Counted from the stretch's first letter, positions 1 through 12,258 are shown. The stretch: DNA of 64,000 nt from Knoxdaviesia capensis (GCA_001510575.1 LNGK01000002.1:2158144-2222143), one strand, 5' to 3'. The notes: generated from the sequence alone by a model not told the origin. Numbers and translations: made by a program.

Positions 1-556
1 TGTGCCTTTCTCTTTTCTTCTTCCCTGCACTACCACTGGGAGAACAAGTCTCACACAACCTTTGTCTTTTCAACTTCATATTTCTCGTTCTTGACTTCCT
101 CCCAGAAACCGCCTCGGACCACACGCGCAACGTCTCTCCCGTAACGCCTCCTGCGAGTCCCGAACCCCATCCCTTGGAGGGATAGCATCTGATCCAGGCA
201 ACTCACACAGCCTTTCGTCTTTTCCCGACCTAACCCCCAAAAAGTCCACACACGCTACTCCGAATAGCTGCATTCCCCTTTGCTTTGCGTGTTGTTGCCG
301 TTGGCTCTCCCACCTTTGCTCCCAGCAGATCGGCGTGTCTTTTTTTCCTGCTCTCCTCCTTTGCAGTCGACGTTGTCGTGTGCTCCGTTGTCCTGGGAGC
401 AAACAACCGACCCCAGGAAACAAAGTAAACAAAAACCGGCGCCTTCTTCACGCGCTCTCGGAAGACTCCTGTCTTTCCCCTCGAACCAATACGATACCTA
501 CGACTCTCGACCCGATATACATATCCACACACGTTCACCGACTTCGTCCGGCCGAC
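1..556. other. Upstream region of the Rab gene, no gene seen
   Basis: Pyrimidine-rich sequence with CTTT and TTCC tracts, typical of a fungal promoter and 5' leader. Several frames are open but none gives a recognisable protein. The Rab frame itself stays open upstream to an ATG at 335, but the extra residues do not resemble a Rab N terminus. Confidence 0.6.
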
Positions 557-1629
557 ATGTCCTCCCTCGAGGCAAAGATTGTCGTGCTCGGCGCCCAGGG
601 CGTGGGCAAGACCTCGCTGGTCATGCGCTTTTGCAAGGGCTCGTTCAACCCCGAGCAGATCACCTCCACTGTTGGCGCGAGCTTCCTCACCCGCCGCGTT
701 GTTGACACCGACACCGACACCGTTGTGCGGCTACAGATTTGGGACACGGGTAAGTGAAGTGGCTGGAGTTCATGTTCTTTGTTTGCCTGGCGGGACCTTG
801 CTAACCTCTCTCGTTTGCCTTTCATGCAGCTGGCCAAGAACGCTTCCGATCCATATCGAGACTCTACTACCGGGGTGCAGACGCCTGCATCCTCTGCTAC
901 AGCATCACCGACGCACACTCGTTCGCTGAAATGGGGGTATGGCTGAACGAGCTGAGACGGAATCTGCCCGGAGACGTGGTGCTCCACGTCGTGGGCACCA
1001 AGGCCGACATCGTTGCCCGCGACCCGAGCCTCCGAGAAGTGCCCTTTGAGCGCTGCATTGCCTACGTGGCCGAGAACCTCGCCCCCGGGGTTGGTTCCAC
1101 GCCGCCGCCCACGGCTGCAGGCGCGCGCGCCCCGTCGCTCCTGGGATTCGGCGGCGGTGACTCGCGGCTGCAAAGCAACATCGCCAGCGTCGAGCCGCGC
1201 AGCCCGAGCTCGAAGCGCAGCTCGGGCTTCTGGGGCCAGGAGGTCGGGTGGGACGTGTGCCACGAGATCAGCGCCGAGACCGGCGAGGGCGTCGAGGAGG
1301 TGTTCCGCGTGGTCACGCGCAAGCTGGTCGACCGCAACCGCGCCATGCAGCAGGCCGTGCTCACCGCCACGGCCACCCCGGGCAGCCCCGGCTACGAGGC
1401 CGGCATGGACGGCACGTACTTCGAGCCCGGCGGGCCTGGTGGGGCCGGCGGCGCGTACGGGCCTGGTGGCGGTAGTTTCCGTGTGGGCCGGGACCGCCGT
1501 AGCTGGCTCTTCCCGCAGGGGTTCCCGGCCATCGTGCCGGGGATTGATCCATCCGCCGCTGCTGCCCCCGGGAACGACAGCGATGGGGGTGGCTATGACC
1601 GCTCGAGAGACCGGCGCAGATGCTGCTGA
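557..1629 (+). CDS. Rab/Ypt-type small GTPase with an insert and a long C-terminal tail
   Basis: Two exons, 557-749 and 830-1629, encode 330 residues; the intron (GTAAGT...CAG) splits the codon before AGQERF. Visible G motifs are the P-loop GAQGVGKTS (residues 12-20), WDTAGQE (62-68), TKAD (121-124, where most Rabs have NKxD) and the SAET loop (about 212-215). The protein ends in CysCys, the usual double geranylgeranylation site, so a membrane-bound vesicle-traffic switch is expected. The switch region TVGASFLT and the YYRGADACILCY stretch are closest to the Rab5/Rab21/Rab24 group, but the subgroup is uncertain. At 330 residues it is far longer than a normal Rab (about 200-220): roughly 55 Ser/Pro/Gly-rich residues (about 148-204) lie between the TKAD and SAET motifs, and a Gly/Pro-rich tail of about 95 residues precedes the CysCys. 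The ATG at 557 was chosen because Rab N termini are short. Confidence 0.9.
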
Positions 1630-2372
1630 TCCCCTTTGCCTCTCCGTTTCGTGCTACCTTCCATTCTACGCCATGTCTTGATTTCTTTCTGCTTGATTTC
1701 TTGTTTTGTTACGATACCTCCCTTCGTCTATTCTCCTCGCTGTCTCCCCTGATATCCTCTTCACTCCTCATTCCTCCTTCGGATCTAATGTTTTTCTGTT
1801 CGGCGTTGAGTTTGGGTCTTTGCTTTCTTCTGTTCTGTTTCTTCTTTTGGCCGGCTTGGGATTTGCTCTTTTTGAACTACATACGGATGCTCTTGTTTTG
1901 CTTTTGGTTCTCTTCGTCATATGTAGGGCATCGCTTCTCGGTTTGATCTTGGATTTGGAGGGCAGCGCTCTTCATCATCATTGCTTTTGTTTCTGCTATC
2001 TTGCTTGGTCGGGTATCGTTGCTTTTCGGTTTCATCAATCCGTGTGTCTCTTGCTCAGCGTTGCTTTTTTGGTTCTTGGTTTCTTTCATTGCGGCACGTT
2101 CTTGTTTGGACTGCTCCTTTTCGCGCGTTTTCTTCGCTTCATCTATCACACAGTTTTTGTCTAACCGTCTTCTTCTCCCTGTTGCGGTGGCGTGTCACCC
2201 TTCTGCAATAAAACATGGGGCATTTTTGGGATTCTTTGAAGAAAAAAGAGGTTGTGCTTCGTTATGTCGTGAATCATGGATCTGTTACATGTAAATCTCA
2301 AACCCTGTCAACTGTGTCTCTATGTACCGCTTTTATGTATCCTATCAGCTTTGTATGCATGCTGCTCTCTGT
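1630..2372. other. Convergent 3' spacer between the Rab gene and SLH1
   Basis: T-rich on the plus strand. It holds the 3' untranslated regions of two convergent genes. The open frames are Phe/Leu/Ser-rich products of the T-rich composition; no gene or RNA is seen. Confidence 0.6.
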
Positions 2373-5300
2373 TTAGAGGCCCGGGATCGCCAGCCCCTTA
2401 TGTGAGAACTCCATCCCGGGGTACACGTCGCTAAACACCACCACGTCCAGCTTGCGGCCTTCGAGTCCCTCCGGGACTGCGAAATTCACGCGTGCGGTCA
2501 CGCCACCAGACGTGTTCGTGGCACCACCACCACCACCGCCGCCGCCGGTTCTGCGTCCTCCGCGGCCTCCCGGCTGACCACCACCACCGCCGCTGTTCTT
2601 GCTACCGCCCGACGGCCAGGTCAGGCGCTTGAGGGAAATCAGCTCGTCCTTGGCCGAGTCGACCAGAACCGCGACCCACGCCTCGGTCTGCGGCTTGGGG
2701 AACTTGGGCGTCCACGCGCGGCCGTCCTGGCCCGGGAGCGCATTTGCGCGGGTCAGCACGGCTGAGACGGTGTGCTTGGAGATGGTCGGCTGCGGCTGTC
2801 CCGCATCGTCGGTCTTGTTGCCGGAGGTGCTGTTTGTCGATGTGACCTCGGCGGTCAGGGACACGCGCGGGAGAATGCTCACAGCTTTCATGAACTGGGC
2901 GCGCTGGGCCTCGGGCACCTGCAGGTCGTCCCGAACCACCTTGTCCAGCTGCTTCGGGTTCAGTCCGGCGATCTCAGCCAGCGACTTGGTGTACGTGGTG
3001 GTCGGGTCTACGCCGGGCAGGACCGACGCGGGCGCGTCAGTGGGCCAGCGGGCCGACTTGATGCTCTGCAGCAGCTGCATGACGGTGCGGCAGCTGGAGA
3101 AGAAGCGCAGCGTCGCCATGACGTCAATCGCGGCCTGCGCAATACGCACGGCCTGGTCGAGCACGCTGGTCTGGTCGCCGACGTAGTCGGCAATCGGCAT
3201 GTCGGCGCGCGAGAAGTAGGCCTGCAGCAGCAGGAACGACTTGACGTGCGGGTCCCACATCGGCATGTCGAAGCCGGCGGCCGAGAACGGCAGCAGCCGC
3301 GACAGCTCGGCGTTGATCAGGTCTTCGTTGTGGCGCACGGGGAGCTCGTCGTACTCGGCCGCGCGCGAGAGCCACGCCAGCGCGTTCTCAAAGGTCGCGT
3401 TGCGCTTGGCCTCGTGCGACAGCAGCCGCACGGTGCGGTGCGACAGGTAGTACCGACTCATGATGCGGCCCATTGGCAGCGCAATGACGTCTCCAGTATG
3501 GCGCACCTCAATACACCGGGACTCGGCGAGCTCGGCCATTGACTTGTCGACCATCTGCACCAGCAGCGAATTGGCCGAGAGCTGGGCATCGTGTTCCTGA
3601 ACCGCCGCCGAGCTGGCATCCGCTGGGCCCTCCTCGGCCGTGCTTGAGCCCGGAGCCATGACGTCCAGGCCGTAGTATGTTGGGTTCTTGTGCAGGCGGC
3701 GGAAGAAGAACGTCCACGTCAGGTAGTCGAGCGCATCTTGCTTGGTCTGGATCGATCCGCCCGCAATTTCGGCGCCAATATGGTCGTCCAGCGCCTTGTG
3801 CAGCGACGATTCGACGGGGAAGCCGCGGTGCAGGAAGTGCTTGTAAAAATCCTTCTTGGAGTCCTGCGTGAAGATACGCGCCACCCCAGACGAGTCGAAC
3901 TGCGGACGTCCGGCACGGCCGAGCATCTGCAGCACATCGGTGAGGTCCATGTCCTTGTACCCCTCCGTCTTAGCATCAAAGAACTGCGTGCCCTTGACAA
4001 TGACCAGATGGGCCGGCAAGTTGACTCCCCACGCAAGCGTGCTAGTCGCCACGAGAATCTGCACTTTTCCGTGAAGGAACAGCTCTTCCGAGAGCTGGCG
4101 GTCCGACTCGACCAGACCGGCGTGGTGCAGGCCGATACCAAAGCTGAGGGACTCCTTCAGCGCGGCGTCCTTGACACGCGCGAGATTGGCCTGCAGGTCG
4201 TCTTCCTCCATGTGCAGGAAGCGGCGCGGGTTCTCTTCGAGGCCGCAGAAGTTGATCAGGTCCTTGGCCGTAAGCCGGGTCTGGCGGCGCGACGCCACGA
4301 ACACGATCACCGGCTTGGTGGGGCTGTGGTTCTTGATCGCGAGGAAGGCCGGCCGATTCATCGACGCCATGAACGGGCAGAAGCCCCGCACCTCCGGGAA
4401 GCCGTCAATGTACATTTCGAGCGGCACCGGGCGGACCGACGGCCGGAAGTTGAACATGTACTCGCGGCGCACGCCGAGCCAATCGGCCAGATCGACGGCG
4501 TTGGCGCACGCGGTGGACATGCCGAGAAGGCGGACGCGGCTCTTGGTGGCCAGCGAGATATAGTTCATACGGGACACAATGATCTCCAGAATCGGACCTC
4601 GGTCGCCGGCCAGCAAGTGAATTTCGTCTATGATCACCAGTCCAACCTTGCGGACATAGTCCCGGTTCTGCCACCCACGGGACACACCATCCCACTTCTC
4701 CGGGGTTGTCACAATGATGTCTGCGGTTTGGATGGCCCGGATATCCGGGGTGTGGTCACCGGTCAACTCGACGAGCTTCAGCCCGAGGGGTTTGGCAAGA
4801 CGGACTCCCCAGTCCTTGACACGCTCACGCACCAGTGCCTTCATCGGCGCCACGTAAACCACCTTGCATCCCGGCTGGTCCCGGAATGCAGCCCACATGG
4901 CCAATTCAGCCGCCACGGTCTTGCCACTACCGGTGGGAGAACCGAGCAGAATGTTCGAGCTGCGCGGCCGACCGCCGGGTCCGGTTCCGGCACCCGCCAT
5001 GGCGTTGTTCCCGTGGTACAGCGCATGGAAGAGCTGGGTCTGCATGGGATTGAAGAACTTAAACCGCTTCGCATAGAGCTCCTCGAGCGCCGGGTTCTTG
5101 AGGGCCGTGATTGGCAACGGGCGCAGGTTCAGGAGTTCGGTGTACACGCTTTCAGTGTCGGGCCGGATGAGGTGCCGGAACGACACTGCGGTGACACTCT
5201 CTGCGCCCAGCCAGCGGTCGGAAACTGCGCGCACGTACAGCTGCTTGGGCGGAGGGTCTGACAGCGGGATGGTAAACACCAGCTCGTGAGTCTCGGCCAG

Positions 5301-8300
5301 ACGCCGCTTCTGCAAAATAAAGTACTCGTGGTGATACAGATCGGCCGTTTCGGAATCCTCGACCCACACATGGTAGCCTTCAGATCGACCGTGGATGCGG
5401 TCGTCCCAGTCAAAGTCGGGGATCAGGCTGAGTTGCATCCGCAGCACATCGCGGGTAAGCGGGGCCGTGGTGACCTCAACGCGGAGAATCGGGAAGTTCT
5501 GGAGGAGCTGGGCAATCTTCTTGCCGGCGTTGGCGTTCCGCACGAGACCTCCGAGTTCGGCCGCGTCCATGTCCCGGAGTGTGTGCAGAGATCGCGGCGG
5601 CTTGAGGTTGTCGAGATTCCGCAAGACGGGGAGAGGGAGGTCGAACTGGTGAAGCGGATGGCTTGACGACCACACGCGATGCTCAATCGACCGCGCAAGG
5701 GTCAGCAGAACGAGACATTGGTGGCCCCATCTCCGGTTAAGCGCCATCATGAACAAGGCGCGGCAGATACGGCCAGCCTGCTGAGACACGTAGTTGAGAT
5801 CGTTGGACAACGTGGTGTCCTCAGGCTGGGCTCGGGTGACGTATGACTGCAGAAGAATGTTCGTCTTCACTTGCGGGGAGTCGAGGCTGCGGTTCCCGGG
5901 GTCGTGTGGAATCACTTCATCCCGGAGGAAGCGGAGCTCGGTGGACTCGGTATCGCGCGCCTGGACGTGGTCGAACTCACCGCTCATACTGATGAGTTGG
6001 ATGGCCTCGGCCTCGGTGCCCCGCGCGCGCATGGTGGCGTTGAAAATCTGCACACTGGCCTGCTGGATGTAGTATTGGCTTGCGATGCGACCCAAGTCCT
6101 TGCTACGGAGCTCCTCGGTACGCTCGTTGAACACAACCATCTGGCTTTCGTGCAGTGTGCGTGCTGCCTGGACCACAAGTTGTCGTCGACGCTGGACTAG
6201 AGACGGGTCATCGCGGCGCTCGGCCCAGTCGATGCCGTAGGTATCCGGGCTGCGACACATGCGCACAAAGAGATACGAGTATCCGAGCCACTGCACGGCC
6301 TCGGAGATCGAAGTAACTGTTCCCAGAGCAATTTCCGCGTTGAGATTGTCCACGAGGCGGGACGAGAATCGTGACTCGATGGGCTGCTGCTCTGTAACAG
6401 CGCGTAGATAGTGGTCGATGTTGTTGATCTCGGTCAGAATCATGCCGATGCCGGTATCTTCGAACTGCGGACGACCGGCACGACCAAAGATTTGCAACAC
6501 GTCGAGGATTCCGACATCTTCAAACTTTCCGAGTTGAGCGTTGTACACTTTGGTGCCCTTGATGATAACGGCAGCTGCTGGAAGATTGACACCCCAGGCA
6601 AGAGTAGCCGTACAGCACAGAACTCGGACAATACCCTCACCAAAGAGGCGCTCAACCAGGTTCCGGTCCGATCGGGACATACCGGCGTGATGCACGGCTA
6701 GACCACGGGGTACTAGTTCACGGAGTTCGCGGGCCTTGGTTTGCTTCAGGTCACGCAGAGCTCGTGAGAGATCACCAGATCCGTTGATGGGATCGAAGAG
6801 GTCCTCACAGCCCTCGAGACTGGCACTCTGAATCAGCGCCCGGGCCGACAGTGTTGTTTCTCTCCGGGAATGAACAAACACCATGACCTGATGCCCCTTT
6901 TCCAGCATCTGCCGAACCTTCTCAAAGGCCACCACGTCGAGATTCTCGCGGAGTTCTTTCGACCGTGCCTTTCCCTTGACGCCGATAAAATGCTGTTCCA
7001 GCGGAACGGGGCGGAATGAGGCATCGAAATAGAACAAGCCGACATAGCGATTGACCTTGAGGAAGTCGGCAACATCAATGTAGTTTGGAAGGGTGGCACT
7101 CAATCCCACAATCCGAATAAGAGACTGTGTGCTTTCAACCTGGCGCTGGGTACGGGCCACCAGCGACTCGAGAACAGCTCCACGCTCATCGTGCAGCATG
7201 TGGACTTCATCCAGCACCAGCAGCCGGACCTTCTGCACAAGCTCGGTATCTCCGGTTCCCTTCCGGGTGACAACATCCCACTTTTCAGGAGTCGTGACGA
7301 TGATCTGGGTCTTGATGATCTCTGCCTTGGTCAACTGCATATCACCGGTGTACTCCTTGCAGGTGATTCCAAGCCAGGCTAAACGCTTGCCGAGCTTCTG
7401 GGTGATTTCGGCTGCCAGGGCCTTCATCGGTGCAACGTAGACGATCTTGAAGTCTTCCAAATCGACATTGAATCTCTCAGCGTTTGGATTCTCCGAGGGG
7501 GTGGGCGTGCAATGTTTGCCGATCGTTTGGAGGATGGTTAGCATAGCAGCATCGGTTTTACCCTAGCACATAAAAGTCAGCTATGTTGTTCTCAATTGTC
7601 AGGATACTCCCCGAGCTACTGCATAGCCCAAACTACTTACCGCACCAGTTGGAGCGCAGATAAGCATATTCTCGCTCGTTTGGTAGGCGATGGGGTATAC
7701 CAGGCTCTGCATGCGATTGAGGCTCTTGTAGCCCTTGAAAGTCTCCCGACAAAGAGCGTCCATCTGCGACAGACGGACAAGACGTTCACCCGGGCGCATG
7801 ACGCCCTTCTTTCCGGCAGGGACGAAGTGCTCCTCGTACTTCTCGAACTCCAGCTTCTGCGTTCCAACGGGCATACTGTACTTCTTGCCAGAGACGCTGA
7901 CAACCGAGCCGGCATGGTATGACTTGAACACATGCGGGTAGTTTTCCTCACGCTCACGGGCCGCAGCGATCGGCGCAAATTTGTGCTTGTGGTCCTGTCG
8001 TTGCAGCGCATCGTCGCGTTCGGCCCGGGTGAGAAGCCGGGATTTGCTATCGGCGCCACCTCCGGGCGCCACTCGGTCCTCATTGAGTGATGCAACAATT
8101 CCCGAGCGGTGTGAAATCAGCTCGATGATGAAGTCAAAGTCGTCAAAGCCAACGAGGTCCGTCAGCCCCGACTGCAGCTCGGCTTCAGAACCGCCGGCTA
8201 CCAGAATCGCTTCTATGCTGCTCTGGAAGCTCTCGGCGGACAGCCCGTTCTTCAGGGCGATCGGCGTGCATTTGGAAACGAGCCATGAAAGCCCGAACCT

Positions 8301-8570
8301 GGAGGAGCCGCTGCTAGAGTCTCCGTAGTTTCCGGCGTCTCCGTCATGCGTTTGCTCTTCTTCCGACTGCGGCGAGTCGTAGAAGTCGTCCTCATCTTCG
8401 GAGATGAAGTCCCAAACATCCACGCCGCGCTCCGAATCCTCCGCGGAGTCGAATATCTCGTCAAGGTCGTCGTCTTCTGGTCTGGGTTCCGGTGAGGGCA
8501 AGTTGAGCCGTTTGATATCGTCCATCATGGCTTTCAGGCGAGCCCGCCATTCTTCAGCGGGGTCCACCAT
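2373..8570 (-). CDS. SLH1: Ski2-like DExH RNA helicase Slh1/ASCC3 (ribosome quality-control trigger complex)
   Basis: Exons 8570-7641 and 7562-2373 on the minus strand encode 2039 residues, in line with yeast Slh1 (about 1970) and human ASCC3 (about 2200). The family has two tandem helicase cassettes, each followed by a Sec63-type module, and both are visible. Cassette 1 has PTGAGKT, with the 78-nt intron falling exactly between Ala310 and Gly311 of the Walker A motif, and DEVH at about 428. Cassette 2 has GSPTGSGKT at about 1185 and DEIH at about 1288. The N-terminal 250 residues are acidic and the C terminus has a Gly-rich tract with about 100 residues of beta-type sequence after it. Slh1 is known to split collided ribosomes as part of the RQT complex in the cytoplasm. 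Both ATPase sites look intact. The start MVDPAEEW was taken as the only ATG upstream of conserved sequence; the open frame runs four codons further but without an ATG. Confidence 0.96.
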
Positions 8571-9932
8571 TGTGATTGACAAGATGCTGGTTAGTGGTGG
8601 GGTGAATGAAAAGAGGAAAAAGAAGAAAGGGACGAAATGTCGTAGGCACCGGACTAGAAAGAAAAGCGCTGGTTTGAGGTAGAGTAGTTTGCATCAAAAC
8701 ATAGTCCAAAATGAAGTGTTTGGTGGAAGTAGGAGGAAAATAAATATCATGCAAATTGTGGGAATTATAGGATGCATTGCTTAGGGTTATGAATCATAGA
8801 GGTCTCATATTTCCAAGCAGGAGCAAGCAGTGGATCGCAACTTCCTTCCTTCCTCACACCGGATGACTCCAAAGCCCAAAACCGTGGGGTTCCTTGGACC
8901 AAAAATGGTTGCTCGTTCCCTAAAACCCGGCACGTTATCGGGAAGCTCCTATTGGTTTAGGAGGAAGCTCTTATCCACATACTATCATTGGTCAGCTTCC
9001 GTGCTCCGATAAGATAAGAGCTCCGATTTTGAGAACCCCCGGACCGCCCGTCGCCGGCCCCGAGGTCTACGACAACCCGGGAAATACCCGGACCGGGATG
9101 AAGTGCTCTATTCACTACGATTTCCATCAAAACTGCTTCCATGATGTTTTTTTCCCCATGGGGTTCCATGGACCATATGGGTACTTGATTCAAACTATGT
9201 TCCTCCCCAAACACTTGGCTCCGAGCATTCCTCAAATCGGGTCTCAGCAGAAGCCTGACAAGGATTACGTCCAAGCCGTCGCTTCTAGCGTCAATCACAG
9301 GATTCATATCTCTCATTTTTCTTGAGGGAATGATTGAGGGTGTCCAGCAAATGCTCCAGCCTCCTGAACCTCTAGCTACGGCCATTCCACCCCGTTCTGC
9401 AAAAGAAACCGGAGAGCTCACCTATGCCCGAAAAGAAGGAAATCAAAGCAGCGGCTGTTCACGGGGCAGTGGTGGAGACGCCGAGAACTTCACCCTAACA
9501 AACAGGATCTGGCGCTACACCCTGGCTTGAGTCTACTGTAGGCAAGTTCTCACTGTGAAGTTGAATACTCCAAACAATCCCGGGGGGGTGTTTAGGAGTT
9601 GAGTGATGAGGACGGTGTCAAGCGGGGGCCTCCGTTGAAAGGGTGTGGTGAGCCAACTGGAAGAGAGGATAGGACAAACAACACCAGCAGATAGCCTCTT
9701 AGATAGAAGTTCATAAGTTGCTTGGTGTCTTCATATGCAGTTCCGTTTGCCTTTTCTGTCTGTCCGCCACGGTATGAGTCCGTTGGGTGTTTGATCTATC
9801 TGGATATTCCTAATAAGTCACTCTGGGAGCAATTCAGGGGAGTTGCAGCGAGACATCTGTCCGGTCCTCGTCTATGGACAGAGAGACCGCCCACTGGCCT
9901 TGTAAGCCAATGCGTATGCATGTAGATCTTGA
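8571..9932. other. SLH1 upstream region and 5' edge of the BTB array
   Basis: Contains the SLH1 promoter, including a TTAGGGTTA motif at 8781-8789, about 210 bp before its ATG. At 9424 an ATG opens a short Lys-rich frame beginning MPEKKEIKAAAV, which resembles the first exons of the BTB-like genes downstream, but it stops after 24 residues and no good splice donor follows it at the expected place. Nothing else is supportable. Confidence 0.4.
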
Positions 9933-10394
9933 AAGTCGTATCAAAAGCACTATCCCAATGGAAAGCAGAAGTTTTTCTCCCGCGTGTCAGGGGAAGAAGA
10001 AGTGTATGTGATCGATGCATCTCCTGACGCGGGGCTTGTTCTAGTTCACTTTCTCTATTTCGGACAATACCAGTGCCTTCGACCAGATGGGTATTCAACT
10101 CAAGAGTGGCTAACCAGCGAGCTGGCCACGAGCGTCCAAGTGTACACACTGGCCAAAGAACTTGGCTTCTCCGATCTGGTTGTTCTAGCAAGCGGGGAAA
10201 TCCAGCGCCTTTCTCAAAGTCTCCCATTGGCCAAAGTTGTTGAAGTGATGCAGCGAAACAACCTGACCCTCAACGCAGATGATGTGTGGGTGTGTGAGAT
10301 GTTGAAGCCAATCCCGGAACCTGCCGGAACCGGATCGATTCTGGCCAGCGTGCAGCGTCAAGCATCGGCTTGTCCAAGCCATCCACGGTTCTGA
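9933..10394 (+). pseudogene. BTB/POZ-like paralogue 1, probably broken at the 5' end and shortened at the 3' end
   Basis: The open frame contains the array's signature GLVLVHFLYFGQYQCL, the following helix block (ELATSVQVYTLAK) and the SLPLAKVVEVMQ block, so it belongs with the four genes downstream. It has no in-frame ATG before the conserved core. Residues that resemble the missing N-terminal part (HVDLESRIKST, from 9919) are in another frame, suggesting a frameshift. The alternative is an intron ending at the good acceptor TTTTTCTCCCGCGTGTCAG (to 9990), with the first exon at 9424, but no matching donor was found. The C terminus is 30-40 residues shorter than in paralogues 2-4 and diverges after CEMLKPIP. 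The Gly-His before the core is Gly-Leu here. Function unknown; I favour a decaying copy. Confidence 0.55.
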
Positions 10395-10903
10395 ACAGTA
10401 CACCTGCGGTCTCCTCCTACAGCGCACCAAGTTGCTCGGCCCAACTTTTAAAAACTGAGAGAGTTGTCTTCTAGGCTCTATGTTGTGAGAGATCTGAAAT
10501 AATTACTGAAGAGACAATTCTTCTATGCTTCTTTTTTTTTTTCAATTATCAGACAGTCGTGCCTTATCTCCCCTTTCAGCTATGTCCAATATGGTTATGC
10601 AGCCTGCGTGATGATCATGTGAACAAACGCAGTGGGTTACAATGAGAAAATTAGGGCTGGCAAAAGATGGAGGGGGCCTCACGACCAACATCAGAATGCG
10701 TCTGGTATGAGCATAATCTGATCAAATGTTCAAAATACTTGTATCAGCTTTTCTTGTCTCATTTTTCTTTTCTGTTTTTCCTCTGTTCTTCTTCTGTTCT
10801 TCTTCTACTTTTCTTCCAACATTCTCGGTGGACATTCCAGTCCGCGCCTATCTATTTGAGCTTCAGTTACACACCAACCCTAATCACTCCGGCTGCTGCA
10901 ACC
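10395..10903. other. Spacer between BTB-like genes 1 and 2
   Basis: About 510 bp. The second half has a strong TTTTCT/CTTCTT pyrimidine tract (about 10750-10820) that probably lies in the leader of gene 2. No gene seen. Confidence 0.5.
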
Positions 10904-11667
10904 ATGGCGAAAAAGAAATCCCGCCGGCCTGGACCACAGGAAAACGCGCATGACGATAAACGGCTGAAAGAATGGTGAGGAAGCCTGGCACTTCTGCTTT
11001 CCAAGTCCACTCCGTGTGTCCGAGTCCCAATGCTGACCTCGGATCCTGATGCAGTCCATACACGATGTCCACGAAGGCATTGGCCCTCAACGACGGGAAT
11101 GTTCTTCATATCTCGGACTCCATCTTCAAAGAGCACGATCTAAACGCCATATTCCCCATCGACGAGGCCGATAAATCGACCATCCACATCGATGCTCCCA
11201 TCAACCCGGGCCACGTCCTTGTTCACTTCCTCTACTCGGGCCAATACCAGTGCCTCCAGCCGGCCGGAACATCCCCGATCGAGAAACTCGCCAACGAACT
11301 CACCACCGGCATCCAGGTGTACCAGCTGGCCCAAAAGAGCAAACTGAAGGACCTAGCCCTGCTCGCCCAGGAAGAAGTCACGAAGCTCGCCGACTCGCTC
11401 CCGCTGCTGAAGGTGGTCGAGGTGATGCAGGCAGAGTACCCGCTGATCCCCCCCGACGAGGAGCCGTGGCTGTGTGAAATGTTCCGATCGGGAATGAAAT
11501 CCCTGCTGGAGGATAATATGCGGCCGGATGAGGGCACTGCAGGCCTTGCCGGCTCTGACAAGGTTCCGGTGGCGAGTGTGCTCCTCAAAAGCATGGTTGA
11601 GCTGGTGAAGGACTGTGGCAATCCTCCCCCGAGTGCCCAAAGTGCTGATTCCGTGCCGTTGGCTTGA
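10904..11667 (+). CDS. BTB/POZ-like protein, array paralogue 2
   Basis: Exons 10904-10974 and 11055-11667 give 227 residues. Exon 1 is a 23-residue Lys/Arg-rich leader (MAKKKSRRPGPQ...). The intron interrupts a codon after its second base, as in paralogues 3, 4 and 5. Exon 2 opens with CPYTMS and then DGNVLHISDSIF, which fits the first strand and helix of a BTB fold. It continues with the array signature GHVLVHFLYSGQYQCL (about residues 73-88), an ELTTGIQVYQLAQ helix and SLPLLKVVEVMQ, as in the end of BTB domains with a short BACK-like extension. No catalytic motif, signal peptide or membrane segment is seen. BTB domains usually mediate protein-protein contacts, often dimerisation or Cullin-3 binding; nothing here identifies a partner. 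This is the best-preserved typical member of the array. Confidence 0.8.
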
Positions 11668-12258
11668 TTCCTTAATGCTGGTCATGGAGGGGGGGCAAGA
11701 AATAGAAATGAAAAGTTTAGAACCTACAGCCACATCGGCTGGGATGCCCCGTGTTCCGTATCTGTGATTATCTGCCTTTCGGTTGTTGGGTATGGAGTGT
11801 CTTATCTTGGGGGGCCGGCAACGTAGGCACACTATTTCCCTTTGGGGAATTGTATGCAACGTGTAGATGCATCCATCTATCCACCCACCTCAGGTATGTG
11901 CAACCACACGCATACATGCATGTCTGCCTAACACTCTAAGCTTGGCCAGAAAGAATCTTCCTGGGCCAGTCACAAACGAGCTGGTGTCTTCTCGTCCATT
12001 CTCAGTCGTCCTTCTTCTTGTATCGCTTCTTCGTCGTCCCCTCTTGCGATTGCCAGACCTCAGAATCTCATCTTTCCTCAACCCCGAAGCCCTGCCGTTC
12101 TCTGTCTCAGTCGTCCTTCTTCTTGTATCGCTTCTTCGCCGTCCCCTCTTGCGATTGCCAGACCTCAGAATCTCATCTTTCCTCAACCCCGAAGCCCTCC
12201 CTTCTCTGTCAACCTTTGATCCAGCAGCAACACCTGAGAAGTTTGCAGCAAAGCCAAA
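11668..12258. other. Spacer between BTB-like genes 2 and 3, with a tandem duplication
   Basis: The right half carries a 105-bp direct duplication described separately. The left half shows no gene. A pyrimidine-rich bias suggests promoter and leader sequence for paralogue 3. Confidence 0.5.
12001..12209 (+). repeat. 105-bp tandem duplication, two copies
   Basis: Copy 1 is 12001-12105 and copy 2 is 12106-12209. Both begin CTCAGTCGTCCTTCTTCTTG and end near TTCTCTGT. By eye they differ by a T/C substitution and a small change with a 1-base gap near the end, so the duplication is recent. It lies 50 bp upstream of the ATG of BTB-like paralogue 3, within its probable leader or core promoter. Confidence 0.9.

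Noticed and set aside
335..556. In-frame upstream start for the Rab GTPase
   Set aside because: It would add 74 residues without similarity; Rab proteins begin a few residues before the first beta strand.
3690..5261. 523-codon plus-strand open frame
   Set aside because: Lies wholly antisense to SLH1, where the real protein has conserved helicase motifs. The Arg/His/Gln-rich translation has no domain; it is a mirror of codon bias.
12001..12209. Direct repeats as a CRISPR-like array
   Set aside because: Only two long adjacent copies without spacers, in a eukaryotic genome.
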